The notes under the pieces were generated by a model. That model did no database searches. It saw nothing but the letters and a program-made list of their open reading frames with translations, and had not been told where the DNA came from. A program made the position numbers and the translations under genes. Shown here piece by piece: positions 11,797 through 22,815 of a stretch of DNA of 64,000 nt. The stretch lies in the NCBI RefSeq assembly GCF_018143015.1, contig NC_054746.1:21838464-21902463 (forward strand). Direction: 5' to 3'. Each line of letters starts with the position of its first letter. Positions within the stretch are counted from its first letter, which is position 1. This stretch comes from Lytechinus variegatus (Eukaryota > Echinodermata > Echinoidea > Temnopleuroida > Toxopneustidae).

Positions 11797-13850
11797 TTGA
11801 ATGGGACTAACACAGCCCCAGAGGACCTGGTGCCCTCCACGGGGACCGTCCCGATTGCAAGTTACAGAAGTCGGCCGCCTCCAGGCGAGCAGGAGGGACG
11901 CCGCGGTGAGCGCCCAGCGGCGGTGAGTATGAGGGTGCGTCGATCAGCATTCCGAATTTGCGGTCGGATGCTAAGAGAAGGAAGGCCGAGACTGTGGTGC
12001 CACGGTCTCGGACAAAGGAAAAAGTGGTAGCCAAGGCTTCCAAGCCTAAACTAGGTCCTGCCGCCGCAGCACCCATAGGGCTATGCGACCCACCGGCTAC
12101 CGGGTCACCAGAAGTCCGGAGGGAGAGTGCGGTTCTCTCCCCCCGGCACAGGTCAGGATCTCTGCCGTATAAGTCGTCCTCCGTTGACAGCATCGGGAGA
12201 GATCGCCCAGCCCCTGACCGCGAGAGGCGTCACACAGACTGTAACCACAATCTGATCGTGACCACAATCTGACCCCGTCAGATTCGGGTGAAGTTTCGTT
12301 GTTGGCGGCCGCCCTGCCAGGGGCGGCAAATCGTAAGAGATCACCCGTGCCTCTTGTGCCTTCTTCTGCTCCGGCCACGCCGGCGGAGCCCGCAAAATAA
12401 GAAGAAGAAGAAGAGGTCGAAGGAGAGGTCGGCCAGCCCTGTTGCCATGGGCATTCCTCCTTCAGACCCTCTTATCGGTGGCCAGATGTTACAGTCATAC
12501 ATGTTATGCTGCTATATTCTGCTACCGCGAGAGGCGTCACACATCGGGCTGTGACCACAATCTGACCCCGTCAGATTCGGGTGAAGTTTCATTGTCGGCG
12601 GCCGCCCTGCCAGGGGCGGCAAATCGTAAGAAATCACCCGTGCCTCTCATGCCTTCTTCTGCCCCGGCCACGCCGGCGGAGCCCGCAGAAAGAGAAGAAG
12701 AAGAAGAGGTCGAAGGAGAGGTTGGCCAGCCCTGCTGCCATGGGCGTTCCTCCTTCAGACCCTTGTGTCGGTGGTCAGAGGTTACAGCTATTCATGCTGC
12801 TACATTCTGCTACCGCGAGAGGCGTCACACATCAGACTGTGACCACAATCTGACCCCGTCAGATTCGGGTGAAGTTTCGTTGTTGACGGCCGCCCTGCCA
12901 GGGGCGGCAAATCGTAAGAAATCACCCGTGCCTCTTGTGCCTTCTTCTGCCCCGGCCACACCGGCAGAGGCCGCGAAGAAGAAGAGGTCGAAGGTGAGGT
13001 CGGCCAGCCCTGTTGCCATGGGCGTCCCTCCTTCAGACCCTTGTGTCGGTGGTCAGATGTCACAGCTATTCATGCTGCTACATTCTGCTTTCGAGTAGTG
13101 TGGGTTCACCCCACCCTCGACGTCTACTCACCCCGCTGATGCCCCTGAGCATCAAGCGAGACAAGTGGGCAATAACCACCAGACACCCGGGAAATCCTCG
13201 AGCGATTCTGTTAAATCGCCAGCCAGTGCACCGACTAACCGGGTGCCCCAAGATCGCGTGTGCTTTCCAGCATTTTCGTCGATCTCAGAGCACGTGTCCC
13301 AGCCGACACGCGGGGCCACCCCGGCGCTTACTGGACAACCTCCCGGTTCAGTCCATAGAGCGAGACTCCCTTTACGAGGACAACCCCTATCCCGCGGGCG
13401 ACTTTTCAGTAAGCGCTCAGGCGCTGCTTGACAAGTATCTACCTCACATCTACCCTCCGAGCGGGGGTATTGATGAAGCAAGGGAGTCCATATTTTCTCG
13501 CCCCGCCTCTTCAGGCGCTCCGAGCTCAATCGGCCGAATTGGGGGTCTCGGAGAGTGACGGGGTCGCTCTAGACGAGGCGGCTCCTACGACGAGGAAGCC
13601 GCCAGCTCCGTGGGTGTAAACCCACCCCCGCTCTGCTGCTGCCCGGAAGCGCCAGGCTCCGGCGCCGCCGTCTCGAAATTTTCAAGCCTCTCGAGGCTAG
13701 CGAGAAGGCAGAGGCAGGGGGGGGGGGCGATTATTATGCAGGTACTCCCGAATTCGCCCTCTACGTCAAGCTCACATACGGCGACGACTCCTTCAGCGGT
13801 AACCCTCTCCATTCTTCCCCCTAAGCGGGCCCGTAGATTGGAGGTATGAA
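11797..13850 (+). pseudogene. Gag-like region of the DIRS element, broken
   Basis: Several + open frames follow each other with shifts: 11958-12272 (Arg/Lys/Pro-rich), 12442-13098 (218 codons spanning tandem units), 13165-13431 and 13428-13619. They are Ser/Pro/Arg/Lys-rich with little order, as is common in retroelement Gag N-termini, and sit where DIRS Gag belongs. No zinc knuckle or capsid motif is visible. Frame changes and stops show it does not encode one product now. The Gag identity comes from position and composition only. Confidence 0.4.
12225..13090 (+). repeat. Tandem repeat, about 290-bp unit, three copies
   Basis: The block from GCGAGAGGCGTCACAC through CCCCGTCAGATTCGGGTGAA, CTGCCAGGGGCGGCAAATCG, a GAAGAAGAAG run and CAGCCCTG(T/C)TGCCATGGG occurs three times with starts near 12230, 12528 and 12817. 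The units are similar enough to be a recent expansion inside the gag-like region. Unit length is not a strict multiple of three throughout, so the frame shifts between copies. Confidence 0.9.
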
Positions 13851-15930
13851 TCTCTTACATACCGCATGCCGCACTTCTCTCGTGAGAATGTTTGGCTGCT
13901 TTGAGAGGACAACCTATCACGTCCGCCCAGGCGACGGGACCGTCGCTTTTCTGGCCTGAACCTCACTTTCTATTCGAAAGTAAGGGTGCCCTGTCTTACT
14001 TAGCTCCTACCCTTGCAACGCCAGAGTCAGGGCTATAGTACAGACACCCGTTCTCCAGCGATCGCCGCTGAAGAGAGGGCGACTCTGATATGAGCACCAT
14101 CACCGCTCAGCGGTATGTCTCACTATCTCATAGCTCTCCGAGCTTATGAGTATGTATATCGGATCTGAATGTCACGGCGATTAAAAGTTCTCCTGTGCTT
14201 AATAATCGCTATGCCTTCACCACCCGATGCATTATGGTTATGTTAACCTATTTGTCTCGTATTCGGGCGGCTCGTACGAACCCTGCCCGAGCTGCCATCA
14301 CCGGTCGTCCCCCCGGACACCGCCGGCAGCACCCGCACCGAATACGTGGAAGGAATCAGCTTTTCATATGCTAGATATCCCTCCTGTTGACATTCACAGC
14401 TGTTCCCCGAGTCTTTCCCGGTTGGGTAAACATCATCTCGGAGGAAAGTAACCGCCGTACATCTCATGAGATTGTTGGCTATGTACGTGCGTTCAAACTT
14501 GTTTAAAGCCCCAGGATTCTCTGTCGGCATTCTATGCCTACTTTCTGGGCACACCCACCGTACCGGGTTGGCGAGTTCACACCAAACTGTACACCGCCAG
14601 ACCATCGGTCGAGCTCTAACTGTCTATCTTATAGACTGCCCTCTATGTGGGTCAATCTTGCGGGCGTCTCCGCCGCTCCCTCCTTGTGCGGAGTGGTCTA
14701 CGGTGGATGTCTTTACCGTGCCCGTTAGTCGAATCGGCTTCTTTCTTAGAAATTTTTTCACGGCACACACGAGTCGCCCCGCATGCTGCTTTCATCCTCC
14801 TTCCATGCAAGGCATGTGGCCAGGGTCACCGCACGACCGAGGATGATGTAACAGTGGATGGATGTATGCTTATGCCTTCCTAACCACGATCACTACGACC
14901 CGCCTTCTCTCGGGCCGACTGTGGATGAGCCTCTCCATGTAAGTGATTTACTTCACTGGAGTTCTTCTTTTAGAAATTTAGATTCTCATCCCCCGCTGCT
15001 TAGGGCGTCATTTTTGCCGCCCCCCCCCCCCGCAGCTTTTTGGAGCTCCTTATCTTACCGATATCGGACTGTTCCACGCTGCCGCAACCGGCGCCGGCGG
15101 TGCTCGCTCTTACGATCACCTGAGAAACAGGCCTTGTGACTGTTTTCATAAACAACTGGTTCTCACCGCAGACTGATGGAAATTTTGTGATTACTTCCTC
15201 AAGTCTCCTTCGCTTGTTTCTTCAAGCGAGGACTTCGACACTCTTGGCCAGTTTCCGTCCCTAACTTGATAGGACAGGGCCGTTGCTACCTCATTCGATT
15301 CCGTTGGGAATGTAACGGTTGAGGTATCATATCTGGCGATGTCTGTTCGTTTAGAGCATCTCTTGATGGTCGTTTACACGTAATATCGTGACAGATTTTT
15401 TTTCGCCAGCTCCCTCTGGCGTACACTTGCTGCTGCTAGGGATTCCCCCGCCCAGCGGACAGCCATCGCAGCCTAGCCTCACGGGCTCTCTCGGCGATGG
15501 TGGCTTGAGCCAAGCCACCTCTTCCACCGCGGGCACTGCACCCTCAGATGGGTGCTTCAATCAGTATGGGAGAAAGGGGATCCTGAGTTCTCTCTCGATC
15601 ACTCGGTCTAACACACTTTTGTCGTGATGTGTACCGCGCTGTATCCCTGACACGCCCGGTTGAGCTGTTTTGACCAGACTGCTCTATTCTACATAGGCAA
15701 CATGTCCGCGGCATTCCTTATTAACAGGATGGCACTCAGTCGCTTTCTCGACCCTTGTCTGCCTTACGAGTGGTTTTCTTCCTAAATCCCTACTCTCCGT
15801 CGTTCCTGGTCCCCTTCGGACCGCTAGTAACTTTTTACCACAGCTCTCTATCAGAATTCTGCAGATTTCTGCCCTCACGCATTTGAGACAGATATCGAAT
15901 TCTGGGCGTTTTCTCCCACGCGGAGGCTTC
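13850..15930 (+). other. DIRS interior without recognisable protein
   Basis: In a full DIRS element this span would hold RT-RNase H and tyrosine recombinase. I looked for a Y/F-x-D-D polymerase motif and the recombinase R...HxxR...Y pattern in open frames and found none; the longest frames are about 120 codons and unremarkable. Either the original coding region is heavily decayed or it was replaced by unrelated GC-richer DNA. Confidence 0.5.
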
Positions 15931-15934
15931 CCCT

Positions 15935-16170
15935 ACAGAAATTTCCAAGCTTGCGGGAAGCGTGCGACTAGCTTGCGCAAGCTTGCGGCATGCTAGTAAC
16001 TAGCATGCGGTTAGCTTAATAAGCGTGTGATATGCGTGCAGAGTAATAGTTAAGCGATCTTTTAGCGAGCAGGGACTGTTCGCTAGCACGCACTCGCTTA
16101 TTAAGCGAGTGCCCTGCTAGTCGCATGCTAGTTACTAGCAAGCGGCACGCTTAAATTTCGGTAGGGGTTC
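15935..16170. repeat. Cluster of palindromes inside the DIRS element
   Basis: About 235 bases hold several perfect or near-perfect palindromes: GCATGCTAGTAACTAGCATGC-like near 15988, CACTCGCTTATTAAGCGAGTG-like near 16091, GCATGCTAGTTACTAGCAAG near 16123 and GCTTGCGCAAGC near 15973. The whole segment is also a loose palindrome, since CTACAGAAATTT at the start matches AAATTTCGGTAG at the end. It could fold into a multi-branched structure. Confidence 0.85.
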
Positions 16171-16594
16171 TGAGATATCTCGCCTTCTCAGGTTGGTCGA
16201 TTGATCACTTACTGAGCCTTAAAAGCTTCAGTTTTCCGATCACGATTCTTGTTGAAATTTTCAACAAATTTCGATTCTTACGCTCTAGTCAGCAGGTGAT
16301 GTTGTTCTCCTGACACTAGGCCGAGGGCCCATGATACTTAGTATTCCTGAGTATACAGGGCATTCCTCTCGAGGACATTTTTGAGGGCCGCCTTTTGGCG
16401 CTCAACTAACTCCTTCACTTCTTTCTACTTGAAGGACATTCCGTCCAGCGAGGCGAGATTTGCTGCTTCGGCGCTTAAAGCAGCTGCGGCTTTTTCCCCC
16501 TCTCCCTAAATTTCGTTGTTTTTGTTTTTTCTTTTAAATTTTCTTAGGCTTACAATTGAAAACATGCCTCCCTACGGTTTGAGTCCGTGCTGGT

Positions 16595-16691
16595 CTAGCA
16601 AATCAAGTAGATGTATGGAGTTATTGAAGTAAATTATGAAAATACTTACCTGATTTTCTTATTTACGAGATAACTCATACATCTACTTGAT
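16595..16691 (-). repeat. DIRS internal complementary region (circle-junction template)
   Basis: Bases 16595-16641 are the exact reverse complement of 10076-10122. Bases 16632-16691 are the exact reverse complement of 16883-16942. The two halves overlap by the shared AATTATGAAA. This is the template that in DIRS replication restores both termini when the cDNA is circularised. Confidence 0.93.
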
Positions 16692-16744
16692 ACCCTCCCA
16701 CCGACCCTCCGCCTTGCGTAGCAACATGTTTCAACGTATGGGCT

Positions 16745-16942
16745 TGCGAAAGGTGAGGAAGATGGACGCTAGTTGCGCGGTGATCATGGGTAGTAAGCCT
16801 GAACGGGAGAGGGCGCGCTCGCGCTTTTTAAATCCTTGGGAGTTCTATTCGGGTATGGCAGTCCAGAGGGCTGAACTAGCAAATCAAGTAGATGTATGAG
16901 TTATCTCGTAAATAAGAAAATCAGGTAAGTATTTTCATAATT
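16745..16942 (-). repeat. Right inverted terminal repeat of the DIRS element
   Basis: Inverted counterpart of the left repeat, with the same GCGCGC-rich core. The outer 60 nt are specific to this end and are copied in the internal complementary region. A few indels against the left repeat indicate age or normal left/right divergence. Confidence 0.9.
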
Positions 16943-17339
16943 GTTTGCACGATGAGAATGCAACTTCCTTCAAAATTTCCTATCGTATTCCTTGTGAACT
17001 ATACTTTTTAAAATGCAATAGCAAGCTCCTTCTGGTTTGATTTAACTAAGTGAACGACAAGCATACAATATTCCTTCACCGTGAAATTGAACACATTTGC
17101 ATTTACTATTGGTAATCAACGTTTTATCATGGTAACTGACATTACATCTCGGTAACTGACATTACATTTTCTGTTTCTGTTTATGGCAACTCCCGTAGGA
17201 ACTCGACAGGATAGCATTTTTGCTGGTAAACGCCAAGCTGGTATATAACTAATTACGCAGGAAACATTTTACGTCTAGGTTAATCAGTCATATATAGTGG
17301 CTGACCTTATAGACGACAGATACTCTCGGGCCTTGTTTT

Positions 17340-17430
17340 TTTCATCAAAGTGGAGACAATGGCTGAGTAAGGATTCGAACTCACAGCCTTGCGATTATGA
17401 GTCCATTGCTCTAACCACTGGACCACACGA
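17340..17430 (-). repeat. tRNA-like sequence, tRNA-Met-type (SINE head or pseudogene)
   Basis: On the minus strand a box A (TGGTCCAGTGGTTAGAGC) and box B (GAGTTCGAATCC) are correctly spaced around an anticodon loop CTCATAA (CAT). The acceptor strands do not pair and no CCA is encoded, so it is a tRNA-derived repeat rather than a working tRNA. It lies in the right half of the TTAA-type element. Confidence 0.55.
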
Positions 17431-17990
17431 CCCTGTAACTGACGTTACACATATTAAATGGTACCCTATGACTTCATAGTTAATTGATTATCTTTAATTT
17501 TGGTGTAGAAGGGAGTGGTGTTGCCTAAGGAGGAAATCTACCAAGTTTCGAAATATAAACTCTTTTCTGGGAAATGAGAAAAAATAATGTTTTTAGTAAC
17601 TGACTTTACATACCATATCACATATTAATATTTTTTATCAGATAAATGAATTTCTGGTGTTTCTTTCTATGGGATTTTATAAAGTGTTACAATTGCAAGC
17701 TAAATCACAGGGGAAACATAATTATCAGACCTGTTCTTTAAAAATCTGTCAAAACAAAATATGTGTCAATTTACCGTTTTCAACACTTATTTGTATCAGT
17801 ACTTTGGCTGCCATTTTGTAATAAAAAAATGGCTGCCAGGGTCGGCAAAAATGTCCCAGAAACTTTAGGTCTTATTTTATTAAAAAATAAATAATTTGAC
17901 ATGAATATCAGTTTGAGTTTTTGTTTTGCCTCTGTGTCCTTAATTCTGCGGTGTAAATCATATTATTTTCATCCCGGAGCATCCCTTTAA

Positions 17991-18590
17991 TATATCATTA
18001 GCGAGATGTGAGTGGCTAATTGTTATTCTATAAATATTAACCTTTCGAAGGGGGATTTCTTAGTTGTATATTCATTTTCCGAAGAATGTAAAGCAACATT
18101 CTCGGCAGTAATTACTTTTTGGTAAACTTTAAGAAACCATTCGCAATTCAAAGGTCATGAATCGTTTTTATCCTCAGCTCCTCGCGAAATCTAATTTCGT
18201 GCATAAGCAAGGTAAATGTGTTTTCCTAAATATATATTTCGAGATCCTAGTTCATGCTAGGTCCTTGTGGTACTGGGATATATTATGAAAGGGTAAGTGT
18301 TTGTTTAAGTTCTCGAAATCGTTGATTATGTCTGAGTCATGCATTGTTCTATTAATGTAATTATTGATCTAAGTCCATTGATACCACATCGATGTAATCG
18401 TGCTTGTGTGTTGTGCCTTGATATTCCCTTTTCACATTTTCAATATAGGATTCGAGGATTGCCAGAATAAATGTGACTGCATCTTTTTATTCTTACATGC
18501 ATCTCCCTTTCTACTTAACTTTTATTTACTTAATATTAATTTAAAGAAGTTTGTCGAATAAGGTCGTACAGAAACTGCTGATCATAGTAG
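17991..18590. other. Non-coding spacer
   Basis: AT-rich sequence between two transposons. No frame or motif of note. Confidence 0.6.
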
Positions 18591-18595
18591 TGTTA

Positions 18596-19370
18596 CAGGG
18601 GCGGATCCAGGATTTTGAAATAGGGGGGCGCCAGTCGGCGAGCGAGCGAAGCGACCGAGCGGGGGAGGGTGTGGGAGGGGGGATACCCCCCTCCCACGGT
18701 AAGGACTTTTTCAAAAAATCATGTCCAAAAGTCGTGTTTTGAGAGCACCTTTAGAAGAAAAATGCACACTTAAATCACTGTAACTTCATGAATAAAAGAC
18801 ACATACTGACTCATTTAGGAGCTGGTTTCCAGTCACACACCGTATAAGCGGTCATTCAAAACATTTGGCAAAGGCTCTTCACTTGCTTGCATCGTGTGAT
18901 TGAAACGTCAAATCTAAATGATACGAAACTGAGACTTGTAATCGATAAGTTCCGAATAATCCATTCTGTTTATTGTCATTTTTATTCTGTTATTTACAAT
19001 TTACATTTATTTGCCATAAAGACGGACAAACGCATGTTACAAAAAACACAAAATTTCGGGAAAAAATGATATCCAATCCAACATCTTCACACTGGTCACT
19101 GCACTGCAACTCCCGATTACAAGTGGTGCAACTTTCCAACCAATCGACTTGCGCGCCCTGGAATTCCGGAATTTACATATTGCAATACAGTATGACAGAG
19201 GAGCATTTGTGCGAACACAAAGGCCATGAGCGTAAGTTAAAATATAGTTTTGACTAGATCTAGCCCTTGAAATTGACTACATTGTACCAATCCAGTAAAT
19301 ATAACCATCAAAAAAAAAAAAAATCCGGCGAAAATAGGGGGGGGGGCGCCCCCCTCTGGATCCGCCACTG
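18596..19370. mobile_element. MITE with GGCGGATCCAG ends
   Basis: Left end CAGGGGCGGATCCAG and right end CTGGATCCGCCACTG are inverted repeats, flanked by a TGTTA direct repeat (18591-18595, 19371-19375). Directly inside are G-runs and a GCGAGCGAGCGAAGCGACCGAG segment related in style to the GCTCGC repeats elsewhere. The interior is unique AT-rich DNA without a transposase. Superfamily is unclear: the ends resemble the hAT-like TGGCG family but the visible duplication is 5 bp. Confidence 0.78.
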
Positions 19371-19375
19371 TGTTA

Positions 19376-20483
19376 TACTGTTATTTATGCAAGAAAGTTA
19401 TAACTATCACCCACTCTATGACCCTTCTCCTTTCATGCTGAAAGAAAAAAAATGTTAAAACCCTTCCAAGACAAGAGACCAGACAAAATATTTTTTTTTT
19501 CATATTAGTGCGTACTTCTATATTTTCAATCATTTCATGTTGGCTTTTGCCCATATTCCTTATATGACTCCGTTCTTGAGAATTTGTCAGGAAGTGCGTC
19601 ACTTGTATGTTGTTAATACTAATGCGCTGGAAGGGAAACCCTGCTTGTGCACATCATGTTCAAACAAGGAAGATAAATTTAGAAAGGATTAATGATATAT
19701 CAAAACTATAGTGTCGGTTCATAACGAGCTTACTGTCACGTAGACCTCTATGGTCGGACAAAGTCTGATCAGGGGAAGGCGTGGCCTCGGCATGACCACG
19801 CTACCCCCAATTAATCAACAAAATGATTTAATAGCGTAATTAAAGCTATTATTCCTTTCACATAATCGTGGCTAATTGTGCGATTATAATTAAGTAAATA
19901 ATCCCGTACATAAATTTTGTTTTTTTCACAAATCAAAACATGCTATGAGTTCATATATTTCTGGAGTTGGAAAAATAATTATGCTGAAGTAATATCGAAT
20001 GACAAATGTAATTGTTAGTCACTTTAATTGAAAGCAATATTATACGAAACAACCGTATATACTTTCATGCTAAATCAGAATAATAAATCATCATTCAGAT
20101 TCGGAAATACAATGATTTAGAGTCGGGGATATTATCATTCGATCAGAATTAGGAAAAACGATAACGCAAAGTAAGAAATTGTAATTCTGAATGAGAAATA
20201 TATCAATTTATATGAATTGATTCTTATAAGCACAAGACTATATAATGCATCCATAAATCATTGCAAGCAACATTTACGATTATTTCAAACATATAAGAAA
20301 TAATAAAAAATAATTGTATGTCGAGCGTTTCATTTTTTGCAAACATTCATGGTAATTAACCTTTCCATGTAACTCAAGCTTAAGGCCATTATTAGACACA
20401 TTGAACCACCTTTATCAGTGCATGGGTTCATTGTGTGAATAAAAATCCTCTCAATTACGTTAAGTCATCGAATAACCGAACTA
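19376..20483. other. Non-coding spacer
   Basis: AT-rich DNA between two MITEs. No gene, structured repeat or splice-bounded frame seen. Confidence 0.6.
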
Positions 20484-20485
20484 TA

Positions 20486-21469
20486 CAGTGCGTATCAAAA
20501 AAAAAGTTTACACTTAGAAAAAATCCTGTAAAATCTTTCATTTGCAATATACTGAAGATTTTTCCACATTTTAACATTGGTACAGATCCATTTAAGCAAA
20601 TGACGATATAACTGTCGAAAAATATTTCCGCTTGAGTGAGCACCACTTACTTTTGAAAAGATAGTGAAAAATTATTTGCGCAGAACTTTGAAATAGTTTT
20701 GCGAATAAAAGTAGACCTTCATCATGAAGGACACATGGAATTTAGCTAGAAAAATTGATTTGAAGATATCTTTTACCTTTTCTTACTTGTTTCCTTGCCC
20801 AAAACACTTCGAAGAGTGCATTGCGTCCCACCCCACTCCCCCACACACCGAAGCCATTGTGATGATATTTGCTTTACAATGAGCAGTGATTTACATGAAA
20901 TGCTTTGGCTTGATTTTCATTTTGTTAATCATTGTCAAGCTTGGAAAAAGTGTGGAAAAACAAATATTAAATGAAAAATGATATTTAAACCCAATTTAAA
21001 TGATAAAACTAAGTGAAAAATGCTGGAGATGTCTGATATAAATTTTTGTTCAGAGTCAGATATGTCCTCAGATCCAGCTGGCACAAAGAGGGTAAAGGTT
21101 GCGGTTACTTAGTGTTGAAATTTCAATTTGAGTGGCAAAATTGTTACAAAATGCATGAATTTATCCGTTTTATGTCAATTGACTAAAAGTGCGAGGGAAA
21201 TGTATGAGAAATGTTTTGCAGGGTAAGCTTGATTTCGCCCTTTCCCCTTGACACAGCGTGAAAACGAGATTTCTGCGCAAACAGATTTCTGCGAGCTTAG
21301 CAAAAATGTACCGTGCTCACTCAAGTGTAACATTTTGTCAAAACTTTTACTTTCATTGGATAGATGAGACCCAAACCCAAGATTATATGTGAAGAAATTA
21401 CCCACATGTTGTATATTTTTTAAGTCCCAGGGCTTTTTCAAAGTGTAAACTTTTTTTTGATACGCACTG
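20486..21469. mobile_element. Mariner/Tc1-type MITE
   Basis: Ends CAGTGCGTATCAAAAAAAA and the inverted TTTTTTTTGATACGCACTG form terminal inverted repeats of about 30 bp continuing into GTTTACACTT. A TA dinucleotide flanks both ends (20484-20485, 21470-21471), the target of Tc1/mariner elements. The minus frame at 21175-21501 has no DDE/D motif and runs across the right end, so the copy is non-autonomous. Confidence 0.88.
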
Positions 21470-21471
21470 TA

Positions 21472-22455
21472 TATATCTCTCATGTTGTAATCGCCAGGCA
21501 ATAAGAGAATACCTGTGCATGGTAATACAAGTCAACAGGTACAGAATTATTAACTGATAAAAAAGGGTAGATGAAAGTTCAACGAATAGTACGTGATCTG
21601 AGGACATGACTGAGCGCCAACGTGTACCACATTTTCTTAAAAGGGGTTATTAACGGACAATACCATATACAGACCAATGATTTAGTTTTAGGTTGGGGGC
21701 TTCCGCCTCGCCCCCATCACCTGCAGCAAGATTCAAGTTCAAATGTTGTGTCTAATTTCTTGTTCTTCAAAATGTGTCTCCTTATCGATGTCAAGAAATT
21801 ACGAGTATCTACTGATAGGCCTAATTAACCCCCTTTATTGTATACGTGAGTGTGTGGGGGGTGAGGGAGTGGGGCTAGGCGCAGACTCCTGTAAAAATAA
21901 ATCTACCTAAACAATAATTGCAGATATTTGTATTCACCTCATTTTTTCATCGCTTAAAAATCAAAGGGGATATGGTCACCCACTGCACCCACTGTGGTGC
22001 CGCCCCTACAGCTAGCCCCCATATTCGCCAATAGAATTTTGGAGCGCCCCCAATAGAATTTTGATGCCTTTTATGTATGTTTGCCTGTCAAAAAATATTA
22101 GATGTGATAGTGCTTCAGAAATAAAATGGTGGTGACCTCAGACTTTCAAAAACATCTGTTAGATATGTAGATATGTACACTGGGAAGTGTTTCCAAAAAT
22201 AGAAGTTACCTTACGAGGTTGTCAGGTACGTCAGTAAACGCCTCTGATGTGGCCAATAGATCCGCCATCGTTCATGTCGTCACGTTGAATCATGGACCTA
22301 TAGCCAGAGATCCATGGATAAAACCAGTTCACTCATCCGGGTATTCTCAGGCTTTGATTGCCATCACGTGATCAGCTTCTGTCTCCCAATTACAATATGG
22401 CATCCACAAGTTGTCGATGGAAGCTGTAGATGATGTTATTATATGAAACTCGTAT
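21472..22455. other. Non-coding region with repeat fragments
   Basis: G/C strips near 21690-21720 and 21990-22060 resemble the insides of the G-rich MITEs elsewhere in the window, but no paired ends could be found. No gene seen. Confidence 0.5.
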
Positions 22456-22465
22456 CATTAACAAC

Positions 22466-22815
22466 CAGGGGCTGCGGAGCGAAGTTGATAGAGGGGGCAG
22501 GCACAGGGAAAAGGGCACTTTTATTTCGAAAAGGGCACTATCTTAAAACAAAGAAAAAAGACTTATCTACATTGGTGTAATGAGCCCATAAAATTGAAGG
22601 GGCTCTATAATAACTGTCACATCACATTAAATTTAGAAGAAGCTGCGAGAAAGCGAAGCGAGAGAGCGAGCAAAAATTTTGACAATTTTGAAACGAAAAT
22701 CAAATTTTGTGATTTGACATAATAAATAATTATATATTTCACCCTTCTTTCTTTCCTTTCCCTTTTTTTTGGCGTGATTTTTTCTTTTTTTTTTGGGGGG
22801 GGACCCTCCAAGCCG
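22466..22815. mobile_element. Degenerate G-rich MITE
   Basis: Starts near GGGGCTGCGGAGCGAAG, contains AGCGAAGCGAGAGAGCGAGC and ends in a GGGGGGGG strip. Its core (about 22670-22730) is related in reverse orientation to 25590-25670, so the two belong to one family. Clear target duplication was not seen. Confidence 0.5.

Larger units (their letters stand above)
10076..16942 (+). mobile_element. DIRS-type tyrosine-recombinase retrotransposon, decayed or non-autonomous
   Basis: Three features define it. First, inverted terminal repeats (10076-10260 and about 16745-16942) share over 130 nearly identical bases. Second, an internal complementary region at 16595-16691 consists of a perfect 47-nt reverse complement of the left terminus joined to a perfect 60-nt reverse complement of the right terminus. 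That is the circle-junction template diagnostic of DIRS elements. Third, there is no staggered target duplication; the two ends share only TTTCATAATT. The interior is GC-richer than the host DNA. A gag-like, repeat-bearing segment spans about 11800-13850. No RT, RNase H, methyltransferase or tyrosine-recombinase frame could be read in 13850-16500, so this copy is dead or depends on others. Orientation is + because the complementary region sits next to the right repeat. Confidence 0.88.
8391..17986. mobile_element. TTAA-flanked DNA transposon (Kolobok/piggyBac-like), interrupted
   Basis: Left end AGGGGTATTCCGGGCTGAAA and right end (inverted) AGGGATGCTCCGGGATGAAA are imperfect terminal inverted repeats. 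TTAA lies directly outside both (8387-8390, 17987-17990). A TTAA target duplication is shared by piggyBac and Kolobok elements; the AGGG start makes Kolobok my preference. Without the DIRS insertion (10076-16942) it would be about 2.7 kb. Neither half carries a transposase frame, so it is non-autonomous or decayed. A palindromic TGTAACTGACGTTACA-like motif recurs in both halves. A shorter element with similar TTAA/AGGGG ends lies at 56960-57560. Confidence 0.75.

Noticed and set aside
12442..13098. 218-codon open frame
   Set aside because: It runs through two tandem units and changes sense between them; not a stand-alone gene. Kept only as part of the gag-like region.
13850..16500. Expected DIRS reverse transcriptase and tyrosine recombinase
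   Set aside because: Looked for polymerase Y/F-x-D-D and recombinase R-HxxR-Y patterns and found none that could be defended.
17340..17430. tRNA-Met(CAT)-like sequence
   Set aside because: No acceptor-stem pairing.
21175..21501. 108-codon minus frame in the mariner-type MITE
   Set aside because: No DDE/D catalytic residues and it runs beyond the element's end.
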